Of a stretch of DNA of 64,000 bases, positions 34,769 through 43,970 are shown in pieces; the first letter of the stretch is position 1, and each line of letters starts with the position of its first letter. Made by a program: the position numbers and the translations under genes. The DNA is taken from positions 62,001 through 126,000 of the forward strand of contig NZ_ARZY01000003.1 of NCBI RefSeq assembly GCF_000568405.1, given 5' to 3'. This DNA comes from Catenovulum agarivorans DS-2. Its GTDB lineage: Bacteria; Pseudomonadota; Gammaproteobacteria; Enterobacterales; Alteromonadaceae. The notes below the pieces were generated by a model. It did not search any database. It was not told the origin of the DNA and saw only the letters and a list, made by a program, of their open reading frames with translations.

Positions 34769-35986
34769 CTAGCTAAACCACAGTGAAACATCTTCAATAA
34801 TTTTATTGCCATTAAATTGTGGGTGATCTTTTATCGATTTTTCTAAGCCGAAATAAGCTTTGTCATTGCTGGGCAAAGCTTCGTAACCACCAATAACTTG
34901 ATAAATCCATGCTTCGTGATCAAATTCAAGTTGATGCTCAATATGATAATCAAGCGCAGATAAGCGCTCACCAGTGTCAATGATTCGACAAAAATAATCT
35001 TCAACACAACGGCGAATTTTATTTTCTATTAGTTCTACTGGTTGGCTTTGTTCTATTTTTACCGTTTGCGCTGCAGCTTGTGGCGTATGGTTGCGCAGGT
35101 GAAGTATTGCTTTTATGCGGCCAACAATTTGCGCTAAGTCTGCTTCATGGTTGGCGTTGCGCACATCTATTGCCGCGGGCTGGATAATAGCTTGCGCTTG
35201 ATTGAACACACTAGGCACTTGGCTATGTTTAGCATAGTTTTGTGGGTTGTAGTCGGGTTGTTGTTCAATGTGCAACACAAAACCTTTTAACAAACGGGTA
35301 CGGCCTTGAAATTCTCTAAAACGACCGAGCAATTCGTTTAACCTTGCCTGCACCAAGCTTAGCTCTTGTGTCACTGCGGCAAAGTTTGACTGCAAGGTAA
35401 CGACTAACAAGCGGCGTAAGTCACGGTTACTGCCAGCCTCTTGCGCAAGGTTATCAAAGTGGAACATTTCTAACTGGCTCAAAATGTCAGTGACTTGTTG
35501 TTGTGCCAGTTGGTTTTCACGTATTTTTGCATCGATGGATGCAACATAACCAAACTCTTTGTGAATTCTGCTCCATAAACCGCGCACCCCTTGTTTTAAC
35601 GAGTCGATCATTGCGTAGGTCAATTCTGTTAAGTCGGCAAAGTGTGATTCTGCTTCGGTGAATCTGTGTTTATTACAAGCTTCTTTGTAATGCGCGACTA
35701 ATGTGGTCACCTTTGCCAGTGCTGAGCCTATATTCGCATCCACTTGGCGGTTGCGCTCGTCACTTAGTCCTTCTTCTAACAGCGCTCTTACGATGCGGCG
35801 CAAACGTAAGTCAGATTCAATGTCAGGCCGCCATAAAATGCCTAAGTTTTGCAGGTTTTCCAGCACTTGTGAGCTATACAGGCTTTCGTCTACCGCACCT
35901 TTAACATAGGCTTGCATAATAATGTCGCTATGACGCGCCATGGCGCGCAGGAGTTTTTGACCAGCTTGGGTAATATTATCCTTCAC
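34769..35986 (-). CDS. Kleisin-like (MksF/JetA/MukF-like) subunit, putative
   Basis: A 405-aa, mostly helical protein without signal peptide. Its N-terminal part (LLRAMARHSDIIMQAYVKG...) is winged-helix-like. The middle (about 85-240) is coiled-coil-rich and the C-terminal ~80 residues form another globular part, the layout of MukF/MksF kleisins. Similarity is structural and contextual; no single diagnostic motif is visible. Its start overlaps the preceding MksE-like gene by 4 bases, so it is translated with it. In some databases such proteins carry uninformative names. The function (bridging SMC heads) is inferred from the operon. Confidence 0.6.
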   Translation of the reverse strand: MKDNITQAGQKLLRAMARHSDIIMQAYVKGAVDESLYSSQVLENLQNLGILWRPDIESDLRLRRIVRALLEEGLSDERNRQVDANIGSALAKVTTLVAHYKEACNKHRFTEAESHFADLTELTYAMIDSLKQGVRGLWSRIHKEFGYVASIDAKIRENQLAQQQVTDILSQLEMFHFDNLAQEAGSNRDLRRLLVVTLQSNFAAVTQELSLVQARLNELLGRFREFQGRTRLLKGFVLHIEQQPDYNPQNYAKHSQVPSVFNQAQAIIQPAAIDVRNANHEADLAQIVGRIKAILHLRNHTPQAAAQTVKIEQSQPVELIENKIRRCVEDYFCRIIDTGERLSALDYHIEHQLEFDHEAWIYQVIGGYEALPSNDKAYFGLEKSIKDHPQFNGNKIIEDVSLWFS

Positions 35987-36618
35987 AGTAACACACCCTG
36001 CTGCATCGCAGCTTCTGCTTGTTCGGTTAACGACAGTGCTTCGGTTTCATCAATAAAACGGATAACTTCGTACAGATACTCTAGTTTGCCAGTCGCTATA
36101 TATATTTGTTTTTCGCTGTTGGGTTTAACCAAATATCCTAATTCACCTAAGCGTTTGAATACTTGTTTAAGTTGGCCATCGGCGGTTTTGCTGGTGGAGC
36201 CAAACAGTGGGAATGTGGATATTTTGCCTAGTTGCTCTAGCAAAGCAGGGGTGTCTTCTATCGTTGTTTGTAGTTCGTTTAGGCGAATAGCACTGCCTTG
36301 GGACAATGGCACATCTTGCCCTGTGCTTTCTTGCACTAGCAATAACCACTCAACTAAGGGTAATAAGTTGGCGGTGATTTCTTTAAACTGTCGTTCAAGC
36401 ACAGCCCGTTCTTTGTCAGCTAGTGATAAATAACTTGCATAGAATACCTCGCCATCTGCCGCTTTGGTCAATGTACGATTTAAGATATTCAGTTGGTTTT
36501 CAATTTGCTGTGCCGTTTGTGGCTGTTGCAAAAAGTTAAACATATCTTCGTTGCTAATACGGCAAACAAAACCACCAGACAATAAGGTTTCTAACACTTG
36601 GCCTTGTTGAGTCATCAT
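35983..36618 (-). CDS. MksE-like condensin subunit, putative
   Basis: A 211-aa protein with N- and C-terminal winged-helix-like segments (GGFVCRISNEDMFNFLQQ and LKQVFKRLGELGYLVKPNSE), the size and position of MksE/JetB/MukE, the KITE-like subunit that regulates SMC ATPase. The start overlaps the SMC gene stop (GTATGATG) and the end overlaps the kleisin-like start by 4 bases, giving a tightly coupled three-gene unit. Confidence 0.65.
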   Translation of the reverse strand: MMTQQGQVLETLLSGGFVCRISNEDMFNFLQQPQTAQQIENQLNILNRTLTKAADGEVFYASYLSLADKERAVLERQFKEITANLLPLVEWLLLVQESTGQDVPLSQGSAIRLNELQTTIEDTPALLEQLGKISTFPLFGSTSKTADGQLKQVFKRLGELGYLVKPNSEKQIYIATGKLEYLYEVIRFIDETEALSLTEQAEAAMQQGVLL

Positions 36619-39600
36619 ACGTTGGCATCCTCTGTGGTTTTAACTGTTTGTTTTGCTTGTTGAATACGCTGCGAAATTGCACTAATGCGTGGTTGTACAA
36701 TTTGTAGTTTGCGAGTTTGTTTATCAATTAAATAGCGGTTGTCGAATAATGATAAAATTTCCGATTCTGGATTTGGGAACGCACCAACAATCGCGATGTT
36801 ATTTTGTTCACATGCTTTAAAGATTTTTTGAATATTATTTAAATGCAGTGTGCCTAGTTCATCTATTGGCCAATGGATTATGGCAGCTGATTGACCTCGC
36901 AGTAATCGGGTGAAAGCCAGCAAGAACTTACATAAAATCAAATAAGCCATACCATGGCTTGAAGATTCGTTTAGTTGGCGGTCGGTGCGGATCACTAGCT
37001 CGCTATTGCCTTCTTTGATACGTAATTCAATATCCAGCAGTTTGCTAATACCACCGGTTAACGCGGCGCGACCCAAAATATCCAGTACTCGGTGCATACT
37101 CGCTGCATATTCACTTGAAGGGAGTTGGTGGGTACCTTGTTCCAGCCAGTCTAAATACAATTGGTGGAATTGTTTAAGTTCTGGCCAAAATTCCAATTCA
37201 CTGATTTTTGACCGGATCGTCACCGCTGAATCGGAAATGCCGTCTAAGTAAAGCTCAGCGTCTACTTCTTTACTTAAGCGTTTGCTCTGGCTAGCAATAC
37301 GTTTGTCTATGTCGGCAAGGACTTGATAATAGCTGGTTAAGCCAGTACCAAATATCTTGCCTTGTTCACATAAACCTTGATGTTTTTGTGGGACAAATAC
37401 ATTGATGAGCTCCGAGAGTTTTTCGACTAATTTAATATGGTTGATTTGACGTAAGCCTTTACTATCAGTGTAACTGCACTCTTCGCGCGACCTATCCCAT
37501 AATTCAGCTAAACCTGTACCAGCTTGCGCGGCAATTAAGCTGTCGAAATGCCCGAGTTTGTGTTTGACGTTTTGGGTTAGCTCTTCGCGTTCTGCTAGTT
37601 GTTCGCGACTTTCGTTTATGCGCTGGGCCAAACTGGCATTTTCTTGTACTGGAGCACAAGGGGGCAGTTTCAGTCTGTTTAGCTCGCGCGATACTTGCTG
37701 CAATTCTTGTTCAAGTTGTTTAGCCTCCCGTAAAGCTTGCTCTGAATCGGTTTTTACTTCGTTAAGCTTTTGTCTTTGCTGCTGGTAGGATTGAGCGGCT
37801 TGGTTTAGATTGCGCTCGGTATCCGCTTGTATTTGTTTGGCTTCTGCTAGCCCTTGTTGCCATTTTATTTTATGGCCGTTAAATACTGTTTGGTACCAGT
37901 GCTGATAGTCATTTACCAAGTTTCGATTTTGTTCAACATAGCGAATGTCTTTTTGTAATTGCTGAATTTCTTTTTTCACTTGGCCGATTTCGTCGACATC
38001 GACACCACGTTGCGACAGTTCATCTTTTAGCCATAAGTCGCATTTTTGTTTGTCTTGTTTAAAGCTGGTTTGCGCTTGTAAAATACGATGTTCAACTTGG
38101 CTGATGCGCGCCGATAAATCTGCAATTAGTTGTTGCCAATGGGCTTTGTGTTCAAGCTCTGCTTCTGCACGTTGCTCGGCAATCTCGTCAACACAGGCTT
38201 GTTTTTCATTGTGCAGTTTGAGTTGGGCTTGTTTGTTTTGCTCAAGTTGAGCTGTGTAACGAGCTTTTCGCTCATTTAGGCTATGTTGGTACTGCTGATG
38301 TAAGTTATCTTTGTCGAGCTGGAAGCGACGACGTTGCTGGCTTTTGTGCTCTACATCACTTTTTAACTGGCTCAATTGGTTTTCGAGTTGTTGCAGTTCG
38401 TTGCTGCATTCTGCTAAATTCTGTTCGGCTAGTTCAACTTGTGCTTTTGCTTGTTTGACCGCCTCATGTGCTTGTGCCTGTTTAGCTTTTAATGCTTGTT
38501 CGCTTTCAGCGTATTCTGGCGTCTCTAAAGCCAATAAATCGACGAGTACAGCAAATGCATGTTCGCTCTGTTCCCCATCGGTTAACTTGGCTAATTGTGG
38601 TTTTAAGTCGGTACGGTTTAATAATTGTGGATGAATTATTTTTCCTAAATTATTTTCCCAGCCTGCTTTTTCTCTGCGCAAAAACTCCAGTAAGGTGTTT
38701 TGTCCTGGATAGAGCAGCTTTTCAATAGCTTCAGCTGCCTGCTGCTTTTGCTGTAGCGTTTTGTGCGCTTGATTAAGCGCATCAACCAATTTTTGCCTTT
38801 TCTGCTGTTGCGAGCTTCTTTTCTGCTCTAGCTGGGTCAATTGGCTACGGCTGTGATCTTCTTCGTTTACCGCTTCTTTAATTTGCGCATCAAGCAAGTC
38901 TAGTTCACTTTGTTCATGCGCGGTGAACGCAACATGCTGCATAATGCTGTTTATTTCAGTATGCTCGTTAACTAATTGATGCAAGCTGTCTTTAAATTCA
39001 CTCTCAATACGGCTCAGCTGATTTTGGTAGTTTTGTTTAAGCTGTTGGAGTTGTTGCTGTTCTTGACTTTTCTGTTCGGCCAATTGCTCATTTACTTGCT
39101 CTTTTTCTGCACGATAGGCTTCTATCTCTTCGGCGTGTTGTTCACTAATTTGAGCGAGTCGTTTATTGTACGCCGATTCAATATCCGAGTGCTTTTCGGT
39201 CAACAACTGGTAGCGAGAATTTAACGTATCTAGCTGGCTTTGCCATTGTGGCAGTTGCGTCACTTTTTGTTGTAAGCTGTCGATATCTTTGTCTTGCCAG
39301 TCTAAATAATCACTCTCAACTTGTTCTAAATCAGCTTCGAATTGGGCAACATCAGCCCGTGCACTTGATAGAGTTTGGTTGAGTTTATCTTGTTGGTACG
39401 ACCATTCACTATTGAGTTTTTTTAGCTCAATTTGGCTTTGCTCAAAGCTGTTTTGCAACTCGATAAGCTCTTTACTTAATTTTGATTGGTCTAAACTAAA
39501 ATGGCTTTTTAGTTGCGCTAAACGTTTTTCAGTTATTTGTAATTGTTTATGTTGTTGTTCTAGCTGCTCAAATTCAGGCTTAATTTGGTTAAAACCTTGG

Positions 39601-40316
39601 ATGAGTTGGCATTCTCTAATCCAATCGTCTACTTTGTTGATATTTAAGCTGCTTTTAGGTGGTGTTACCCCATCTTCTTCTAAAATCGCTGAAACCATAG
39701 CTTTAATGGTTTCCATTTTTCCTTCTTTAGAATGTACTGCTTTGGCGAGTTTTTCGATATGTCGCAGGTTGGCGTCATTTTCACACAAACTAAATTGACG
39801 TGCGTATGCCAATAATTCGCGTCCATTGCTGCTTTGGTTGAGTTGACTGCGGTCGTTTTGAATTATCGCTCGGTACTGAGTTGTGTTGAGCAAACTTGTG
39901 GTATGCACGCCTTCACGTTTAAGATTGCGGCCAAGCTCAACCATAGTGACAGGTTTATAATCGCCAGTGATTTGAGCTTGTAAATAGTCTTCGATTGCAA
40001 AAGCTTTGTCGACCAATCTGTAGTTAACCCCATTACCAGAAGAAGCCAATACAGCTTGACAAAACTTGCCTTCACCACGGCTGTATTCGTAAATAATAAA
40101 GCTAGATTCGCGCGGCAAATACCATTTTTCAAAACTATCACGTGTTGCAGGAACAACTCGGCTAGGAAATTCACCATAAAATACTGGGATTAATCTTTGT
40201 AAAGTTGTTTTACCCGAAGCGTTGGTGCCACAAATATTGGTATGGCCCTCTAATTTTAGTTCTACCACGCCTGGTAAGTGGGTATCTATTAATACAATGC
40301 GCTGCAAACTTGGCAT
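36615..40316 (-). CDS. SMC-like ATPase (MksB/JetC-like, DUF3584-type)
   Basis: A 1233-aa ATPase with split ABC heads. Walker A is G30TNASGKTT; the signature-like segment SSSHGMAYLIL and the Walker B WPIDELG (Asp1152, Glu1153) are at the far C-terminus. Between them lie about 700 residues of Gln/Glu/Leu/Lys-rich coiled coil in two arms around a central hinge-like zone near residues 530-620. Length matches the DUF3584 P-loop family almost exactly. It would load on DNA and extrude loops together with the two downstream subunits. Known Wadjet systems add a topoisomerase-like nuclease (JetD); none is encoded next to this operon. Confidence 0.82.
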   Translation of the reverse strand: MPSLQRIVLIDTHLPGVVELKLEGHTNICGTNASGKTTLQRLIPVFYGEFPSRVVPATRDSFEKWYLPRESSFIIYEYSRGEGKFCQAVLASSGNGVNYRLVDKAFAIEDYLQAQITGDYKPVTMVELGRNLKREGVHTTSLLNTTQYRAIIQNDRSQLNQSSNGRELLAYARQFSLCENDANLRHIEKLAKAVHSKEGKMETIKAMVSAILEEDGVTPPKSSLNINKVDDWIRECQLIQGFNQIKPEFEQLEQQHKQLQITEKRLAQLKSHFSLDQSKLSKELIELQNSFEQSQIELKKLNSEWSYQQDKLNQTLSSARADVAQFEADLEQVESDYLDWQDKDIDSLQQKVTQLPQWQSQLDTLNSRYQLLTEKHSDIESAYNKRLAQISEQHAEEIEAYRAEKEQVNEQLAEQKSQEQQQLQQLKQNYQNQLSRIESEFKDSLHQLVNEHTEINSIMQHVAFTAHEQSELDLLDAQIKEAVNEEDHSRSQLTQLEQKRSSQQQKRQKLVDALNQAHKTLQQKQQAAEAIEKLLYPGQNTLLEFLRREKAGWENNLGKIIHPQLLNRTDLKPQLAKLTDGEQSEHAFAVLVDLLALETPEYAESEQALKAKQAQAHEAVKQAKAQVELAEQNLAECSNELQQLENQLSQLKSDVEHKSQQRRRFQLDKDNLHQQYQHSLNERKARYTAQLEQNKQAQLKLHNEKQACVDEIAEQRAEAELEHKAHWQQLIADLSARISQVEHRILQAQTSFKQDKQKCDLWLKDELSQRGVDVDEIGQVKKEIQQLQKDIRYVEQNRNLVNDYQHWYQTVFNGHKIKWQQGLAEAKQIQADTERNLNQAAQSYQQQRQKLNEVKTDSEQALREAKQLEQELQQVSRELNRLKLPPCAPVQENASLAQRINESREQLAEREELTQNVKHKLGHFDSLIAAQAGTGLAELWDRSREECSYTDSKGLRQINHIKLVEKLSELINVFVPQKHQGLCEQGKIFGTGLTSYYQVLADIDKRIASQSKRLSKEVDAELYLDGISDSAVTIRSKISELEFWPELKQFHQLYLDWLEQGTHQLPSSEYAASMHRVLDILGRAALTGGISKLLDIELRIKEGNSELVIRTDRQLNESSSHGMAYLILCKFLLAFTRLLRGQSAAIIHWPIDELGTLHLNNIQKIFKACEQNNIAIVGAFPNPESEILSLFDNRYLIDKQTRKLQIVQPRISAISQRIQQAKQTVKTTEDANV

Positions 40317-40444
40317 ACAAACCCTTTGTTATCTTGATTAAGCAGCCCAACATTATGCGTATTGTTGGGCTAAAGGCAATTGCCAAAAGTAGAATTATTC
40401 AGGTAGCATACTCAAATATTTACTCAGTTTAATAATAAAAATAG

Positions 40445-40927
40445 GTGGTTGTTGTGATTTTTGTCGGTGCGGCGTTTGCGGTATTGCTGTTGGCTATTTT
40501 CTATTTTGCGTCAAAAACAGAAGGAGTCCGTAAGGAGTTAACTGCCTGTCAAACCCAGCTTAATAACATTTCGAATGACAATAAAAGTCAAGCTGAAGTC
40601 ATTTCCTTGTTGGCAGACGAGTACCAACGTCATCTAACCGATAAGCTTGCTTTGGTAAAACAAACGCGTGGTGATTTAATGCAAGTGAAAGTCGCCGAAG
40701 CAATTGTTGGCAATAGCACTTATGTTATTCAAGATATGGTGTATAAAAATTTATCGATTAAACAAGCGGTTGAACGTAATTTGGGCCGCAGTGGCGAACT
40801 CACAGCAGAGCAAATGCATAACTTTTTTGTTGATCAATCTCATGCACTTAAACAAGCCTGGGCGGGCACCCATGTTCGCCAGCATATGGACTTATGCCGT
40901 CAGCTAATAGAACTAGCTGACAGCTAA
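40445..40927 (+). CDS. Hypothetical membrane-anchored coiled-coil protein
   Basis: A 160-aa protein with an N-terminal membrane helix (VIFVGAAFAVLLLAIFYFAS) and a cytosolic or periplasmic coiled-coil segment, then a helical C-terminus. The start is one of several GTG codons at 40445-40456; none has a strong ribosome site. It is divergent from the SMC operon, with 128 bases between. No family recognised. Confidence 0.6.
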   Translation: MVVVIFVGAAFAVLLLAIFYFASKTEGVRKELTACQTQLNNISNDNKSQAEVISLLADEYQRHLTDKLALVKQTRGDLMQVKVAEAIVGNSTYVIQDMVYKNLSIKQAVERNLGRSGELTAEQMHNFFVDQSHALKQAWAGTHVRQHMDLCRQLIELADS

Positions 40928-40988
40928 CCATTCGCTAATTTACTGCTATACTTTGGACATATAGGCAGATTTGAATGGACAAAGCAGC

Positions 40989-41285
40989 ATGGGCCTGACC
41001 GAAACAGATTTATTGTTGTACATAATTGGTATTTGTTTTTTTCTTCTACCGATAGCTTTAGTTGCGGGTGACAAACGGGCTATGGGTCAATCTAAAAATA
41101 TGTGGTTACTGGCAACTTTATTTTTGTCGTGGCTAGGGTGGTTGGTGTATATATCAACAGTTCAAGCCGAAGAAGAAAAGAAAAAAGAACAACAGCGCCG
41201 CGCAGATAAAAAAGCGGCTGAAGAAGGAAAGCGCAGAGCGGCTAAATTAAAGCAACAGGCGACTGCCAAAGCGAATAAAAAATAA
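40989..41285 (+). CDS. Hypothetical two-helix membrane protein with charged tail
   Basis: A 98-aa protein with two membrane helices (LLLYIIGICFFLLPIALVAG and NMWLLATLFLSWLGWLVYI) followed by a very basic/acidic Lys-Glu-Ala-rich tail (about residues 57-98). The start was set at ATG 40989. Reminiscent of small YqaE/superinfection-immunity-like two-helix proteins but not recognisably one. Function unknown. Confidence 0.55.
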   Translation: MGLTETDLLLYIIGICFFLLPIALVAGDKRAMGQSKNMWLLATLFLSWLGWLVYISTVQAEEEKKKEQQRRADKKAAEEGKRRAAKLKQQATAKANKK

Positions 41286-41292
41286 TCTTTTG

Positions 41293-41526
41293 TTATGTTC
41301 GCAAGGTGATATTCGGCGCGTTATCAACGTCGCCTTCTTCGTTGAGGGTAATTATATTGTCATCACACATCAGTACCGCTAGTTTGCCATGCTCCGTTTG
41401 GCGAATAAACTGTAGTTGATAACCATATTGGAATAGAGAGTTTGCAGCAAACTTTTGTGCCATAGATAAATGCTCCCACCATTGATTTGGGTCTAAGACT
41501 AATTTGCGCTCGTATCTTTGTGTCAT
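41293..41526 (-). CDS. Hypothetical small cytosolic protein
   Basis: A 77-aa protein starting MTQRYERKLVLDPNQWWEHL. The start was taken at ATG 41526 because known-looking small proteins of this type begin there; the frame continues 7 codons upstream. Mixed alpha/beta composition, no signal peptide. Function unknown. Convergent with the preceding two-helix gene. Confidence 0.55.
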   Translation of the reverse strand: MTQRYERKLVLDPNQWWEHLSMAQKFAANSLFQYGYQLQFIRQTEHGKLAVLMCDDNIITLNEEGDVDNAPNITLRT

Positions 41527-41883
41527 ACTACTTACCAATAACAACAATCAATATATTTTTAATCTTAATCTAATTTGTTTCATTTTAAACCGATTTTGTT
41601 AAAAAATCGCAAAAATGCGACCCATTTGCTAAGCAACTCGTTTACTAGCAGCTATTCATCCTTTTCGAACAACCAGAAATGGATGGTACTTAGTTTGATT
41701 AACAACTTTTGATTTATAACTTCTCTATTTTATCTGTGCCTGTGATTTTTTATTTTCATATAAAAATAAATTAATCAGTTAAAGCTATTTATAGATGTTT
41801 TGTTGTATGTATAATGTAAACAATTTGTTTGGTTTGGTGTTTAAACTAAATGGGTCGATGTTTATATATAAATTGAGGTTGCT
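41527..41883. other. AT-rich intergenic region upstream of the FG-GAP gene
   Basis: About 350 bases with no credible gene. It holds the 5' side of the 41293-41526 gene and the promoter region of the FG-GAP/UnbV operon. Visible items are TGTAAACAATTT at 41815-41826 (a 12-mer also present inside promoter B at 23084-23095, on the other strand) and GTTTAAAC at 41839-41846. No TGTGTCA box is present, so this operon is probably not controlled by the same sigma factor. Confidence 0.5.
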
Positions 41884-43821
41884 ATGATTAGACTTAACAA
41901 GGCTGCGTTAGCTACATTGTCGGCACTTACATTACTGCAGTTTAGCTGCAGTTCAACAAATGAAGTGAGCCAAGAAAATAAAAAAGTTACTTTTGAAGAT
42001 GTTTCTAACCAAGTTGGTTTAGTTACCGAGGCAAATTGGAAGTATGGTGGGCCTTCTATCGCCGATTTGAATCATGACGGCCATTACGATTTATTGCTGA
42101 CCAATCACAATACCACACCAATCGAGTTATTTATGGCCAACGGTGATGGTACCTATCGCAAGAATGAAAATATTTACCCAAGAGTTGATTTGCACGGTAT
42201 TGCCTCTGGCGATTATGATTTGGATGGTGATCAAGATGTGCTTATTTCATTAGGAGGCGGTAATGGGAAAAAACCGCAACCGCAAAGGTTATTGCGCAAT
42301 GACAATGGTAAGTTTGTTGATGTAACTGTTGAAGCTGGTTTATCTGAAATGGGCGCGCGAGGCCGGGCTGTGCGTTGGATTGATATCGACTTGGATGGTG
42401 ATCTTGATTTTATGCAAATCAATGCTGAAAAAATGATCAGCGAAGAGGTGCCACGCAATATATTGTTTGAAAACTTGGGCAACGGCAAATTTGTTTATCG
42501 CTCCAGTCCAGAATTTGAAGAAATAGACGCTGAAAGGGTATTAATTACAGATTTGAACAATGATGGAGTGTCCGACTTGATTGCTTTTAATGCGTACAGC
42601 AAAACAACTGTATGGCAAGGCAACAAGGACTTCCACTATACCGATGTCACCCAAAAAGTATTGCCTCAAACAGCTGATGGTTACCATGGTGTGTTAACGG
42701 TGGCTCAAGCAGATATAGATAATGATGGCGATTTAGATTACTACTTTGCACGTGGCAAACTTTATTACACCATTGCAAACAACGCGATTTCGTTTAATCC
42801 ACAAACAGGTCGATTAGATCTTCGAGATGAAGGTAATAAGAGTCAAGATGGTTTTACCTTACACGCACATGGTGACCTGACTTTGACTGATTTTTCTCAC
42901 TTCCCACGTGCCCGCCGTATGGAATATATGCCAGTTTATTTAGGCAAAACCAAACAACAAATAACGACACCCGCTGAGGCAATCAGCATAAGCCAGCAGC
43001 AAGCACAGGGCTTCCCTGAAGAAATTAACGAAACGGGTTGGTATATTGGTTATGTTGGTAACGGAAACTGGCGTGTTGAATGGAAGTTGACTGATGATCT
43101 AGCATGGGATATTCGAGCTTCGTTTATCGGGGTTGAAAGTTATGATGCTGAGTGGAAGCCACAAGAATTAGGCTTGCCAGATGCGTTACTGCGTAATGAT
43201 GGTGGAAAATTAGTGGATATCTCGAGCAACTTACCGAGTATCGCACAGGACAACAACTGGGGCGTTGTAACGGGTGATTTTAACAATGATACCTTTGCTG
43301 ACTTTTTCTTATATCGCTTTGGCGAGTTAAAAGAGCGCGTTGCCGATGCGTTATTGATTAACCAAGGCAACAACCAGTTTAACCTGCAAATGCAACATGG
43401 CGCAGATACTGAAATTGGTATGGACTCTCATGGTGACATGGGCGCTGCTTTTGACTATAACTTTGATGGTAAGTTAGATCTTTTAAGTGGTGATGATGAC
43501 AATGGCCGTTGGCATTTATATCAAAATACCTCTGATTTGGCCGATAATAACTACTTATCGCTGCGCATTGGATACTCACCTAAAGGGACAGATCCATTGG
43601 GTGCCAAAGTAACAGTGGTCACCAAAGATGCGAGTCAGTTTCAATTGGTTGGATCGCATAGTGCATCGCACTCTCAAAGTGTCACAAATATTTGTCACTT
43701 TGGCCTAGCTCAAGCCGACATGGTTGAAGAAGTTACTATTCAGTGGCGTGATGGTAGCCAACAAAAGCTACAACAAGTAGCAGCCAATCAATTAAAAATT
43801 GTTGGTCACTTTCCTAAATAA
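41884..43821 (+). CDS. Lipoprotein with FG-GAP/VCBS repeats and ASPIC/UnbV domain
   Basis: Exported 645-aa protein with a lipobox (LLQFSC). At least seven Ca2+-binding DxDxDG-type loops occur across a beta-propeller (for example DLNHDGHYD, DYDLDGDQD, DIDNDGDLD), and a C-terminal ASPIC/UnbV domain (GSHSASHSQS...TIQWRDGS). Such proteins are common in polysaccharide-degrading Bacteroidetes and planctomycetes; their role is unclear, with surface binding or carbohydrate handling suggested. It precedes the DUF5060 gene, 149 bases apart with a hairpin between. A CRTAC1-like assignment is equally possible. Confidence 0.82.
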   Translation: MIRLNKAALATLSALTLLQFSCSSTNEVSQENKKVTFEDVSNQVGLVTEANWKYGGPSIADLNHDGHYDLLLTNHNTTPIELFMANGDGTYRKNENIYPRVDLHGIASGDYDLDGDQDVLISLGGGNGKKPQPQRLLRNDNGKFVDVTVEAGLSEMGARGRAVRWIDIDLDGDLDFMQINAEKMISEEVPRNILFENLGNGKFVYRSSPEFEEIDAERVLITDLNNDGVSDLIAFNAYSKTTVWQGNKDFHYTDVTQKVLPQTADGYHGVLTVAQADIDNDGDLDYYFARGKLYYTIANNAISFNPQTGRLDLRDEGNKSQDGFTLHAHGDLTLTDFSHFPRARRMEYMPVYLGKTKQQITTPAEAISISQQQAQGFPEEINETGWYIGYVGNGNWRVEWKLTDDLAWDIRASFIGVESYDAEWKPQELGLPDALLRNDGGKLVDISSNLPSIAQDNNWGVVTGDFNNDTFADFFLYRFGELKERVADALLINQGNNQFNLQMQHGADTEIGMDSHGDMGAAFDYNFDGKLDLLSGDDDNGRWHLYQNTSDLADNNYLSLRIGYSPKGTDPLGAKVTVVTKDASQFQLVGSHSASHSQSVTNICHFGLAQADMVEEVTIQWRDGSQQKLQQVAANQLKIVGHFPK

Positions 43822-43834
43822 CACCCGCTATATG

Positions 43835-43876
43835 ACTGAGACAGATTCGGCTTTTATGCGCTGGATTTGTCTCAGT
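43835..43876. repeat. Inverted repeat between FG-GAP and DUF5060 genes
   Basis: ACTGAGACAGAT (43835-43846) and ATTTGTCTCAGT (43865-43876) form an 11 of 12 matched hairpin with an 18-base loop. No T run follows directly. It could be a processing or weak termination site that lowers expression of the downstream gene. Confidence 0.5.
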
Positions 43877-43970
43877 AAATCTTGGGTTTTATCTGTTAAT
43901 CTATGCCTTGTTGGTTTTTTTGCCAATGCAATTAGGCATTATTTAATAATTAAAATACTAGGAAAGAAAA

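Noticed and set aside
37558-39798. Several long open frames antisense to the SMC gene
   Set aside because: They mirror the coiled-coil codon bias (Gln/Leu/Lys), give Cys/Ser-rich translations without domains, and have no ribosome sites.
34769-40316. Complete Wadjet defence system
   Set aside because: No Toprim nuclease (JetD/MksG) next to the operon, and gene order differs; called only an SMC operon of the Mks/MukBEF kind.
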